DNA from: JBDKGH01 sp039798265
GTDB taxonomy: Bacteria > Bacteroidota > Bacteroidia > Flavobacteriales_D > Sanyastnellaceae
Reading direction: 5' to 3'
NCBI GenBank assembly: GCA_039798265.1
Contig: JBDKGH010000013.1
Span: forward strand, 1 to 64,000
Length of the DNA stretch: 64,000 bases
The position numbers and the translations under genes are program-made. The notes below the pieces were generated by a model that was not told where the DNA came from, ran no database searches, and saw nothing but the letters and a program-made list of their open reading frames with translations. Below are positions 1 through 9,094 of the stretch, in pieces. Each line of letters opens with the position of its first letter. Positions within the stretch are counted from its first letter, which is position 1.

Positions 1-3000
1 AAATGTCAATCGAATGTCAATTGGCTTCTGATGGCTGTACAGATAACACTGCGTGTAACTACAGCGCTGAAGCTACAAACGATGATGGTTCATGCTGCTA
101 TGACAACTGTCTTACCATCAATATGTTTGATGCGTTCGGTAACGGTTGGAATGGTAACGTTGCAACCATCTCTACCATTGACGGAACAGTAGTAGGTACT
201 GCTACCTTATTGAATGGTTTCGAAGGTTCTCAAACCTTCTGCTTACCAAACGGCTGCTACACAATCGCTGTAGATGGTGGCTTCGGTCAAGCTGACGTTT
301 CTTGGGAATTAGTAGGTGCTGAGGGCGGTACTGTTATAGGTGGTGCTCCAACCTTTGATTTGGTATTCGGTATCGGACAAGTTTGTAACCCCGGTTGCGA
401 TGATGTCAACGCTACTAACTACGATCCAAACGCTACCGTAAACGACGGTACTTGTGTATACTGTGGACCTAGCGAATCTCTATTGATCTTCAACATGGAA
501 GACCAAGCTGATGGATGGAACGGCGCTGAATACTTTATCACTGACCAATCAGGCAGCTCATTGTTCGCTCAAGGTTCTTTGGACAACGCTCTTATCGGTC
601 CAGGCGAATTGTTTGGTACTGACTATGTATGTTTAATTCCTGGTTGCTACGAAGTAACTGTTACTCCTGGTACTTGGGAAGAAGAAATTAGCTGGAGCAT
701 TACTGACCAAGCGGGTAACGTACTCGCCAGCGCAGATGCTCCAAACGGCGCTACTACCGTTGGTTTCACTTGGGGTGGTGCTGTGTGTGATATTCAAGGT
801 TGTACTAACCCAGACTGTTTGAACTTCAACCCATCTGCTACTACTGACGATGGTTCTTGCTTGTGTCCTGCTGCTAACGATGATTGCGCTAACGCGGAAC
901 CAATCGGTTGTGGCTCTGTAGTTACTGGCACTGTAGCCAACGCTTCTGCTGATCCTAACGCTGGAACTTGTGGTGGTGTTACCGTTACTACCGCTGGTGT
1001 ATGGTACTACTTCCAAGGTACTGGCGAACAAATTACTTTGTCAACTTGTGCCGCTGCTTGGGATACTAAAATGCACCTTTACACTGGTACTTGCGATGGT
1101 TTGATCTGCGTTGCAGCAAACGATGACCAAGCTGGTTGTAACCTTGCTTCTCAAATTGTGTTCAACTCAGAAGTAGGTTTAGACTACTATGTATTGATTT
1201 CTCGTTACAGCGCATTCACAGCTCAAACAGATTTCACTTTGGAAATGACTTGTACTTCTTGTCCAAGCACACCAGTGAACGACAACTGTGTTGACGCACT
1301 TCCTCTTCCAGATGGTGTTACCGTAAACGGTAGCCTATGTTGCACTGGCCCAGAGCCAATCAGCGCATTCCAAAATGGTTATGGCGTTTGGTACACAATG
1401 AACTCTGGTGATTTCGATACTTTCGACTTCACATTGACCAATGGTGACGCTGCAGGTGCTGATGCAAACGACGGTACAAACGTTGGTCTTCGCATTTATA
1501 CTGCTGGTCCTAACGGCTGTATCGATCAAGTAAACACTAACATCGGCTGTCAAGTAGCTGACGTTTGTGCTGGTAGCTTGTATGGTATTCTCGATTTGAT
1601 CCCTAACACAGACTATTACTTCTTAGTTTATACTACTGATGTAGAGGCTTGTGGTAACTACACCTTCATCGCTGACCTTACTTATGTTGGTTGTACCGAT
1701 GCTTCTGCAGACAACTACAACCCAGATGCAACTATCGAAGATGGTTCATGTACATATACTAACGCTCCTGCAAACGACTTGTGCGCAGGTGCTATCGCTT
1801 TAACGTGTAATAGCACTGTAACAGGTACTACCGGTGGTTCTACAGCTACTGGCGCTCCTACAAGCTGCAACTTGTCTAATGGTGACAATGGTGTATGGTA
1901 CACCTTGGCTGGTGATGGGCAATTCCATACACTTAGCTCATGCGGATCAGCAATCGATTCTCGTATCGAAGTATTCTCTTCAGCTAACGGTTGTGCAGGT
2001 CCTTATAACTGTATCGTAAGTGAAGATAACGACGCTTCAGATGCAGGTTGTGGATTCTTCGACGGCGATGATGCTAGCGTTGATTTCATTGCTGAAGTTG
2101 GAATTACTTACTATATCTACATTTCTGCTGTTCCTTTCGATGCCAACAACGACGGAGTTGACGATGTATTAGACGGCTCATTTACTCTAGACTTCTCTTG
2201 TTCTCCAGTAGTAGAAGGTTGTTTGGATGCTTGTGCTTGTAACTACAACGCCAACGCTAACGTGGACAACGGTGACTGCGATTACTTCAGCTGCGTAGAT
2301 TGCACCGCTGGTAACCCTGTAATGATGGATATGGAAGACGATTTCGGCGATGGCTGGAATGGTGGTACTTACGAAATTGCTGACGCTCTTGGTAACGTTG
2401 TTGCCACAGGTTCTATCGACGATGCTCAGTGCAGCGCTGATAACGATAACAACGTAGGTGCAGATACAGGTTTCGATGTATTCTGTCTTGAAGATGGCTG
2501 TTACACAATTACAGTTGGTGGTGGCGCTTGGGATGGCGAAATCACTTGGAACTTGGTTGATGCCAACGGAAATTCATTGGTTGGTGGTACTGCTCCGAAC
2601 GGTGATGGTACATTCAGCTTAACTCTTGGCAGTGCCGTTTGCGGTTGTACAGATCCTAACGCTTGTAACTTCGACAACACAGCTACTTCTGAAGATGGTT
2701 CTTGCGAATACACTTCTTGTGCTGGTTGTACAGATAACACTGCTTGTAACTTTGATCCAAACGCGATTGTTTCTGCCCCAGAACAGTGCTGCTATGGTGA
2801 GTGCTTGACATTCAACATGACTGACTCTGCTAACGATGGTTGGAACGGTGGTGTAGCTACTTTCGTTAATGCTTCAACCGGTATTATCGCTGCTACAGCA
2901 TCTTTGCCAACAGGTGGTTCTGGTTCAATTCAATTGTGTCTTGAGCCAGGTTGTTACAACTTGGTAGTGGGTGGTGGTACTTGGGATGGTGAAATCGGCT

Positions 3001-3356
3001 GGACTGCTATCGGTGCTAACGGTGGTATCATCAGCGGTAACGCTAACATTCCAAATGGTATCAACTTCTCTATCGGAGATGGTGCTAACTGTACCCCTGG
3101 TTGTACTGAGCCATTGGCTTGTAACTACGATCCAAACGCAGGTTTGAGCGATTGCTCTTTGTGTGAATACACTACTTGCTTAGGTTGTACTTACGATACT
3201 GCGACTAACTACGATCCAAACGCTAGCATTGACGATGGTTCATGTATCATCGAAGCTGCTTCAACTTGTCCTTCTGACATCAACGGTGATGGCTTAGTAG
3301 GTATTCAAGATTTGATCATCTTCATCAATGACTTCGGTTTGATCTGTCCTAACTAA
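1..3356 (+). CDS. Giant secreted cysteine-rich repeat protein with dockerin-like C-terminus (5' end outside window)
   Basis: The frame is open from the left edge and no signal peptide is visible, so the N-terminus lies outside; 1117 residues are seen. Nine Cys-rich units of the form GCTDxxACNY...DDGSC begin near residues 11, 131, 266, 563, 739, 881, 908, 1033 and 1061. Between them lie four domains with a DGWNG half, a central CLxxGCY and an (E)xSW half (about 36-128, 158-262, 765-878, 932-1030), and three beta-sandwich-like domains with VWY motifs (about 290-420, 430-560, 590-735). The last 30 residues hold one EF-hand loop (DINGDGLVGIQD), like half a type I dockerin; there is no T9SS type A or B tail. 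Asn, Gly and Ala codons look strongly biased (AAC, GGT, GCT), suggesting high expression. It is probably an exported adhesin or matrix protein; ligand unknown. Confidence 0.85.
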   Translation, partial: MSIECQLASDGCTDNTACNYSAEATNDDGSCCYDNCLTINMFDAFGNGWNGNVATISTIDGTVVGTATLLNGFEGSQTFCLPNGCYTIAVDGGFGQADVSWELVGAEGGTVIGGAPTFDLVFGIGQVCNPGCDDVNATNYDPNATVNDGTCVYCGPSESLLIFNMEDQADGWNGAEYFITDQSGSSLFAQGSLDNALIGPGELFGTDYVCLIPGCYEVTVTPGTWEEEISWSITDQAGNVLASADAPNGATTVGFTWGGAVCDIQGCTNPDCLNFNPSATTDDGSCLCPAANDDCANAEPIGCGSVVTGTVANASADPNAGTCGGVTVTTAGVWYYFQGTGEQITLSTCAAAWDTKMHLYTGTCDGLICVAANDDQAGCNLASQIVFNSEVGLDYYVLISRYSAFTAQTDFTLEMTCTSCPSTPVNDNCVDALPLPDGVTVNGSLCCTGPEPISAFQNGYGVWYTMNSGDFDTFDFTLTNGDAAGADANDGTNVGLRIYTAGPNGCIDQVNTNIGCQVADVCAGSLYGILDLIPNTDYYFLVYTTDVEACGNYTFIADLTYVGCTDASADNYNPDATIEDGSCTYTNAPANDLCAGAIALTCNSTVTGTTGGSTATGAPTSCNLSNGDNGVWYTLAGDGQFHTLSSCGSAIDSRIEVFSSANGCAGPYNCIVSEDNDASDAGCGFFDGDDASVDFIAEVGITYYIYISAVPFDANNDGVDDVLDGSFTLDFSCSPVVEGCLDACACNYNANANVDNGDCDYFSCVDCTAGNPVMMDMEDDFGDGWNGGTYEIADALGNVVATGSIDDAQCSADNDNNVGADTGFDVFCLEDGCYTITVGGGAWDGEITWNLVDANGNSLVGGTAPNGDGTFSLTLGSAVCGCTDPNACNFDNTATSEDGSCEYTSCAGCTDNTACNFDPNAIVSAPEQCCYGECLTFNMTDSANDGWNGGVATFVNASTGIIAATASLPTGGSGSIQLCLEPGCYNLVVGGGTWDGEIGWTAIGANGGIISGNANIPNGINFSIGDGANCTPGCTEPLACNYDPNAGLSDCSLCEYTTCLGCTYDTATNYDPNASIDDGSCIIEAASTCPSDINGDGLVGIQDLIIFINDFGLICPN

Positions 3357-3386
3357 TAGGAACTTCATAGTATTTCATATTTTTTT

Positions 3387-3420
3387 AAGTTATGCCCCCT
3401 CGTGGGGCATAACTTTTTTT
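3387..3420 (+). terminator. Intrinsic terminator after the repeat protein
   Basis: A perfect 12-bp inverted repeat (AAGTTATGCCCC / GGGGCATAACTT) with a 5-nt loop is followed directly by a run of T. It lies 31 bp after the stop codon and separates this gene from the next secreted repeat protein. Confidence 0.9.
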
Positions 3421-3462
3421 ATGTACCTCTCGTAATAAAGGCAAACCCTTATTTCCTTTGCC

Positions 3463-6309
3463 ATGAGAAAGTATATTTACATCTTGACAATCAGTGTTCT
3501 AGCGCTAGGCTTGAACATTGATCTGATCGCCCAGTCTGGATGTACAGATGTTCTTGCCTGTAATTATAATGTCAGCGCTGTCACAGATGATGGCTCGTGC
3601 ATTTATAGCCCTGCCAACGACGAATGCGCTACCGCTGCTTCATTGGTCCAAGGTGGTCAATTGGAAGGCACCAATGTGTGTTCAGCACAAAATGGAAATA
3701 GCCCATTTTGCTTTCTCGATGGTGTACAAAATGACGTTTGGTATTCTATCATAGCTCCTTCAAACGGAAAAGTGGTCATTACATGCTCCTCTGGAGGCGC
3801 TGACCCAATGTCCGACACTCAGCTTGCCCTTTATGTAAACTGCGGTGATACAGATGCGATCTATTGCGACGATGATAGCGGTGATGGTGATCACGCTAAG
3901 ATTGAAATTGATTGCTCGGAGTTAACACCGGGCAATACCTATTATATACAAGTCGATGGTTTTAACGGCGATGCAGGTACGTTTTTAATCGCTTATGATG
4001 TCGAAGATGTAAGTGGTTGTACGGATGTTAATGCAGCTAACTACAATGCTTGTGCTACCATTGATAATGGTTCATGTAACGAAAATGGCTGTACCGATAT
4101 GGCCGCTTGCAATTTCAACGCAAATGCAGATGTTGATGATGGTTCATGTTGCTACAGCAATTGTGTAACCCTTCACGTAAGTGCTGGTTTGTATCCTACA
4201 GAAATTAGCTATGTCCTAGAAGATTTGGCTGGTACTGATTTCATAGTGGGTTCGCAAGGTAGCGCTGCTCCGAAAAGATCAACAGCTTGTCTTCAGGATG
4301 GTTGTTACCGCTTGGTACTTAACGATCTATTCGGCGATGGATGGAACGGCGCAACGTATTCGCTTCGCCTGAGCACAGGAGCAATAATCGAATCAGGCAC
4401 TTTTGAAAATGATCTAGTTTATGGTGCTTTTCAAAAGGTGTTAACCTTTTCTTTAGGAAACTCAGTTCCTGGTTGCACTAATCCAATAGCTTGCAATTAT
4501 GACCCAACCGCCACCTGCGACGATGGTACTTGTGACCTCGAATCATGTTTTGGCTGTCTCGATCCTGCAGCATGTAATTATGACGATCAGGCAATTAGCG
4601 ACGATGGATCGTGCTGCTATGATAATTGTGTAACACTCGAATTATACGACTTATCTTCTGATGGATGGGATGTCGGTAGTTACACCGTCTATGGCGCGGG
4701 CGATGTGGTAGTGGCCACAGGAACAATGCCAACGGGTACAGATTATTATGCAGTGAATCTTTGCCTGGAAGAAGGTTGTTATTACATCATGGTTGATCCA
4801 GGCAATTTCCCCGAAGAAATTTCATACATCTTATCCGGTGATAGCCCAACAGTCATTTTCGGTGATGGTAATATTACAGGACCGCAATATTACTCGGTGG
4901 GAGATAATGTATGCTTGGGTTGTAAAACCCCTACAGCCTGCAATTACAGCCCAAATGCGGTTTTTGATAGCGGTGATTGTATCGTTGGACCCTGTATTGC
5001 CGGTGATAATCCTTGGAACGCTATTAACTTGATCTTGGGAACAGTAGCTTCGTGTCGCACGCGCACTGACACCCACGTTGGTGCAACTATTACATCTGTG
5101 GCATCTTCATACGCTACTACTGGTGAAGATATTTGGTATCGGTTTGTAGCTCCAACTACAGGTGTTAAATTGACTGTTACGAGTGCTACCCAAGACTTGG
5201 TGTTAGAACTTTTAGATGCTACTTATAATAGTGTTAACGAAGAAAATGTAGTTTTTTCAGCTGGAACAGAATCATTAAACTTTAACAGCCTAACCCCTGG
5301 TGCAGTTTATTACCTTGGAGTGCGCGATTTTGACTCTGCGGATGGCTTAGCTTCTTATAACCTTTGCTTGAGTTATCTACTCAGAACGGGCTGTAATACG
5401 GGAACAGGAGCAAATACACTTTGTGGTCAGTTCAAAGCAAACTTCGTTGGGTGCGATCAATACGTGTTTCGTTTCCTTAGTCAAACTTCTGGTTTGGAAT
5501 ATACACTTACTCAACCGGGTTCCTTGTCTCGAATTACTTTGTCCCAAGTGCCTAACCTTCAGTGGAACGATAACTACACGGTGACTATAGATGCTGTTTG
5601 GAGAGTAGCAGATGGCGCAGGTACTATCGAAACCTTCACCTTACCTAGCACTACTTCATGCACAGTAAATGTGGGAGCTGCACCAGCCATGGCCGTTCGT
5701 GCTTCATTTAGTTGTGCGTCAGCGCCTAATTTGTCTCGTAATACCACCATTATTGCAGATCCTTGGATTTGCGGTTCAATTGGCGCTGAATGGGAATTCA
5801 CTGACCAAAATGGTATTACACCAGTTTTCACCGCTACTACCATGAATACCGACCGTCGTATTCGATTGAACACGGTGCCTCAAGTATTGAATGGAAGAAC
5901 ATACAACGTGAGAGTTAGACCAATTTATAGCTACGGTGTAGGTTCATACGGACCAGCTGTTTGTATCAGTGTTGCAGCCTCTGGAATGGTTTTGAGCCAA
6001 GAGGACGAGGCGGTAGTAGAATATCGCACAGTCAACATTCCGCTATGGCAACAAGACTTGACGGTTTACCCAAATCCAAACGATGGCTCTACCATTTTTG
6101 TCACGCTGAATGGAGAAGAGGATTCATCGACTCAACTTATAGTTCGCGATGAATTGGGACGCATCATTCAAAATAGACTCATCAGCACTGATGTAGATCA
6201 AACGATCGATCTGCAATTCCAAACGCAATTAGCAGATGGAATCTATCACATTACTTTAGTAAGAAATGATCAAACAATAACAAAACACTTTGTAGTACAA
6301 AAACAATAA
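3463..6309 (+). CDS. Secreted cysteine-rich repeat protein with T9SS type A sorting domain
   Basis: 948 residues. A signal peptide ends at LIAQ (about residue 24) and a Cys-rich GCTD...DDGSC unit follows at once; six such units start near residues 26, 185, 209, 337, 364 and 486. A VWY beta-sandwich domain lies at about 50-180 and an IWY one at about 505-640. Two half-swapped surface domains are present: the first (about 232-335) runs EISY, CLQDGCY, DGWNG; the second (about 388-484) runs DGWD, CLEEGCY, EISY. Residues about 650-850 look like fibronectin-type strands. The last 85 residues (LTVYPNPNDG..., ending ITKHFVVQKQ) match a T9SS type A sorting domain, so the mature protein should be exported across the outer membrane and processed by the sortase PorU. 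It shares its repeat with the preceding gene but has its own terminator-separated unit. Binding partner unknown. Confidence 0.9.
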   Translation: MRKYIYILTISVLALGLNIDLIAQSGCTDVLACNYNVSAVTDDGSCIYSPANDECATAASLVQGGQLEGTNVCSAQNGNSPFCFLDGVQNDVWYSIIAPSNGKVVITCSSGGADPMSDTQLALYVNCGDTDAIYCDDDSGDGDHAKIEIDCSELTPGNTYYIQVDGFNGDAGTFLIAYDVEDVSGCTDVNAANYNACATIDNGSCNENGCTDMAACNFNANADVDDGSCCYSNCVTLHVSAGLYPTEISYVLEDLAGTDFIVGSQGSAAPKRSTACLQDGCYRLVLNDLFGDGWNGATYSLRLSTGAIIESGTFENDLVYGAFQKVLTFSLGNSVPGCTNPIACNYDPTATCDDGTCDLESCFGCLDPAACNYDDQAISDDGSCCYDNCVTLELYDLSSDGWDVGSYTVYGAGDVVVATGTMPTGTDYYAVNLCLEEGCYYIMVDPGNFPEEISYILSGDSPTVIFGDGNITGPQYYSVGDNVCLGCKTPTACNYSPNAVFDSGDCIVGPCIAGDNPWNAINLILGTVASCRTRTDTHVGATITSVASSYATTGEDIWYRFVAPTTGVKLTVTSATQDLVLELLDATYNSVNEENVVFSAGTESLNFNSLTPGAVYYLGVRDFDSADGLASYNLCLSYLLRTGCNTGTGANTLCGQFKANFVGCDQYVFRFLSQTSGLEYTLTQPGSLSRITLSQVPNLQWNDNYTVTIDAVWRVADGAGTIETFTLPSTTSCTVNVGAAPAMAVRASFSCASAPNLSRNTTIIADPWICGSIGAEWEFTDQNGITPVFTATTMNTDRRIRLNTVPQVLNGRTYNVRVRPIYSYGVGSYGPAVCISVAASGMVLSQEDEAVVEYRTVNIPLWQQDLTVYPNPNDGSTIFVTLNGEEDSSTQLIVRDELGRIIQNRLISTDVDQTIDLQFQTQLADGIYHITLVRNDQTITKHFVVQKQ

Positions 6310-7680
6310 TCATTGAACGCCATACAGATCGATCAAATAAATGAGCGAAGCCATAGTGGCACTGCCCAAAAGTAACTCTCGCTTATTGACATTTTCAAAT
6401 CGATCATTGTCGGAGTGATGATAATCAAAATATCGTTGCGGATCAACGGACAGTCCATACAGGGCTGTCCGTCCGTTTTTTAATGGGGATATGTCCACTC
6501 CGCTCCATCCTCTTTTCACAAAATAAACACCATAGTTTTCGAGCATTGGAATCCATGACTCCAGTCGAGCGAGTTGGGCATCGCTGCCATCCATATTGAA
6601 TCCTCTGGGAGAAAATCCACCACCATCACTTTCTATCGCCGCTACATGATCTTCGGATTTCTCTTTAGCAACGGACGCATAGGTTTCTCCGCCATCATTG
6701 CCAAATTCTTCATTGATAAAAAGGACACAGCGAACGGTGCTGTTGGGCACGTAATTCAAGCGCTTGAAGGTTCGCATAATTTCAATGGACTGCACAATGC
6801 CCGCTCCATCGTCATGAGCACCTTCGCCTATATCCCACGAATCAAGGTGTCCACCCACCACAATGTATTGGTTGGGGTTTTCTTTACCGGTAATTTCACC
6901 AATGACATTGTATTGAATAACTCTATCGTAGGCCACACAGTCCATTTCTAGAGAAAAAGAAATTTCTTTTTTTTCTGAAATGAGTTGGCTGAGTTTATAA
7001 GCATCAACTGTACTCAAAGCCGCCGCAGGGATCTTCGCTACGCCCTCTTCATATGCCATTGCGCCTGTATGCGGAAAGCGATCATCTGCTGTTGAAAGGG
7101 AGCGAATCAAACAGGCCACAGCTCCTTTTTTGGCCGACTCTGAAGCTCCTTTTGAACGAATGTCGTAGGCTCCACCGTATGCTGCTCCGGTGTTAATAAG
7201 CGCAGCATTCATAGGCTTATTGATAAATACAATTTTGCCTTTTACAGCTTCATTGGAAAGTGCTTGCAACTCTTCAATTGACTTAACCATTATCACAGGG
7301 GCTGTCAATTTTCCGCCGGTGCCTACTGATCCTCCGAGGGCTTTAACGGGAATGCTCTCGGCCTCTTTTCCATCAAGGATATAACCGATTTCTTGTTGGC
7401 CTCTTGTCCAATGAGGCACTTCCACAGGCATAAGATAAACTCGGTCGCAACCCGCTTCTTTTAAGATGTTTTCGCCCCATTCAATGGCGCGCATGGCCTG
7501 CTCCGAACCGGCAAGACGGTGGCCAATATTTTTACACAAAAAACGCAAGTCTTCATAGGCCTCTCCATCGGTAAGCATGGAAGAATAGAGCTGGGCTATG
7601 AAAAGGGAATCTTGGTTCGTTTGCTGCGCCGATAGTGCCAAGGGAACTGCACAAATGAAGAGGAAAAAAAACTTTTTCAT
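6310..7680 (-). CDS. Secreted M28 family zinc metallopeptidase
   Basis: 456 residues with a signal peptide ending LSAQ, so periplasmic or surface-exposed. The order is a PA-like insert (about 105-250) and then the M28 catalytic core. The metal and catalytic residues are visible in order: His in GGHLDSW, Asp in HDDGAG, Glu-Glu in INEEFG, Asp in ESDGGG and His in YHHSDND. This matches carboxypeptidase Q or aminopeptidase-type enzymes, which trim peptides using two zinc ions; exact specificity cannot be read. Its ATG overlaps the stop of the upstream SDR gene (TAATG), so the two are translationally coupled. Confidence 0.92.
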   Translation of the reverse strand: MKKFFFLFICAVPLALSAQQTNQDSLFIAQLYSSMLTDGEAYEDLRFLCKNIGHRLAGSEQAMRAIEWGENILKEAGCDRVYLMPVEVPHWTRGQQEIGYILDGKEAESIPVKALGGSVGTGGKLTAPVIMVKSIEELQALSNEAVKGKIVFINKPMNAALINTGAAYGGAYDIRSKGASESAKKGAVACLIRSLSTADDRFPHTGAMAYEEGVAKIPAAALSTVDAYKLSQLISEKKEISFSLEMDCVAYDRVIQYNVIGEITGKENPNQYIVVGGHLDSWDIGEGAHDDGAGIVQSIEIMRTFKRLNYVPNSTVRCVLFINEEFGNDGGETYASVAKEKSEDHVAAIESDGGGFSPRGFNMDGSDAQLARLESWIPMLENYGVYFVKRGWSGVDISPLKNGRTALYGLSVDPQRYFDYHHSDNDRFENVNKRELLLGSATMASLIYLIDLYGVQ

Positions 7681-8441
7681 TAGATCATAAATGAACCGTT
7701 ATTGATATCAATCCCTTGTCCCGTTATTGAGTTTTGATTGGGATCCATGAGAAACAAAACCAAACGAGCAATTTCTTCTGGTTGCGAAATGCGATTCAAC
7801 GGCACGTATGACATCTGCTCCGCAAAACTGTCTTCGTAGGATTTACCTGCACGATCTGCCAAAAACTGAATGCCAGCCTTGGCCATGTCTGTTTCCACCC
7901 AACCAGGACAAATGGCATTCACCAATATGTGTCGGCTAGCTAATTCCACAGCCAATGATTTGGTAAGCCCTAACAAACCAGCTTTAGCAGTGCAGTAGGC
8001 GGTATAATGCGGTACACCAAAGCGAGCTAAACAAGAACTGGTAAATACTATGTGCTTGAATGGCGCAAATGAAAGATGGAGATAGGGCATTGCTTCCATT
8101 ACGGTAACATAACTGCCAGTGAGGTTAATGGTAATGATCTCATCCCATCGGTCGTTTTCGCCATAGTGGTTTTCACCGCCAATTCCTGCATTGGCAAAAA
8201 TGCCTTCAATGGAAAAACCATCTCTATCAATAGTGGAGTAAAATCTTTTCCAAGCTTGTGCATCGCGCATATCCAAGGCGGCAAGAAGATGTCGCTCGGG
8301 ATGAGGCATGCTGTTTAGCGTTTCGCGAAGTTTATCTTCATTGCGCCCGCAAATGATCACTTGATGCCCTTTTTCAGCTAGAGCAATAGCTGTACTTCTG
8401 CCCATTCCTGAGCCCGCGCCGGTAACTAAATAGCAATTCAT
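7680..8441 (-). CDS. Short-chain dehydrogenase/reductase
   Basis: 253 residues, the usual classical SDR length. The NAD(P)-binding Gly motif (TGAGSGMG) is at residues 7-14, the NAG motif in IFANAGIGG, the catalytic Ser in FTSSCLA, and the Tyr-Lys pair in YTAYCTAK. CPGWVETDM follows as in the family. It is cytoplasmic. It is the first gene of a two-gene unit with the M28 peptidase; a TACCTTTG box lies 18 bp upstream. The substrate cannot be deduced. Confidence 0.9.
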   Translation of the reverse strand: MNCYLVTGAGSGMGRSTAIALAEKGHQVIICGRNEDKLRETLNSMPHPERHLLAALDMRDAQAWKRFYSTIDRDGFSIEGIFANAGIGGENHYGENDRWDEIITINLTGSYVTVMEAMPYLHLSFAPFKHIVFTSSCLARFGVPHYTAYCTAKAGLLGLTKSLAVELASRHILVNAICPGWVETDMAKAGIQFLADRAGKSYEDSFAEQMSYVPLNRISQPEEIARLVLFLMDPNQNSITGQGIDINNGSFMI

Positions 8442-8458
8442 AAAAAAATCTTAGATTT

Positions 8459-8466
8459 CAAAGGTA
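8459..8466 (-). promoter_or_regulatory. TAnnTTTG -7 box for the SDR/M28 unit
   Basis: TACCTTTG on the minus strand, an exact match to the Bacteroidota -7 consensus, 18 bp before the SDR start codon. No clear TTG -33 element is seen at the expected distance. Confidence 0.6.
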
Positions 8467-8509
8467 GGACGTATGCATTTTTGCAGTGCGAGCAATTTGA
8501 AATTCTTTT

Positions 8510-9094
8510 ATGAAATATAATCTCAGTGAAATTACCGAAGTGATCCGCCAACGCCGATCACTTACTCCGGAGCAGTTTAGCACCCGGAAAGTACACAAAG
8601 AACAAGTAGAGCTAATGCTGAATAACGCGATATGGGCCCCCACGCACGGACTAACCCAGCCTTGGCGATTTAAGGTTTTTATGGGGGAGTCGCGAGAGAA
8701 GCTAAGTGAAATTCTACCCGCTTTATATCAGAAGTTTACACCGGAAGAAACCTTCAAACATGCAAAATTCGATAAGATGAAGCAGCGTCCGCTGTTGGCT
8801 TCTGCAGTCATTGCTGTTTGTATGGAGCGTGATAAATCGGAAAAAATAGCAGAAATAGAAGAGGTGGAAGCCGTAGCTTGCGCAGTACAAAATTTGCAAT
8901 TGACCGCAACAGCATACGGTATTGGCGCGTTCTGGGCTACTCCTAAAGTAATCTACTCTAAAGAAATGAACGAGTTCTTGAAGCTAGGAGAAAAGGATAA
9001 ATGCCTTGGACTAATTTATCTCGGCTATCCAGCTGATGAATGGCCAAAGGCCCACCGCAAACCGTTGGAATATGTGACCGAATGGATGGAATGA
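8510..9094 (+). CDS. Nitroreductase family protein
   Basis: 194 residues, a compact single-domain nitroreductase. The N-terminal RQRRS segment (about 14-18) matches the FMN phosphate-binding RRS region, followed by APTHGLTQPWRF (about 43-54), the usual conserved NxQPWxF-like segment. Near the C-terminus GIGAFWATPK and LIYLGYPADEWPK match the family's FMN and dimer-interface regions. Such enzymes reduce nitro compounds, quinones or flavins with NAD(P)H as FMN homodimers. The start codon of the next gene overlaps its stop (ATGA), so the pair is cotranscribed. Confidence 0.9.
   Translation: MKYNLSEITEVIRQRRSLTPEQFSTRKVHKEQVELMLNNAIWAPTHGLTQPWRFKVFMGESREKLSEILPALYQKFTPEETFKHAKFDKMKQRPLLASAVIAVCMERDKSEKIAEIEEVEAVACAVQNLQLTATAYGIGAFWATPKVIYSKEMNEFLKLGEKDKCLGLIYLGYPADEWPKAHRKPLEYVTEWME

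Noticed and set aside
633..2808. Several open frames overlapping the large repeat protein
   Set aside because: They are shadow frames produced by the repetitive, Gly-, Asn- and Ala-rich coding sequence and show no family signal.
1..3356. CRISPR-like or satellite repeat interpretation of the repetitive start
   Set aside because: The repeats are protein-coding units of irregular spacing in one open frame.
9040..9090. Longer start for the barrel gene inside the nitroreductase gene
   Set aside because: The ATG at 9091 begins a proper signal peptide and gives the normal 4-nt overlap; the extension is not hydrophobic and falls within the other reading frame.
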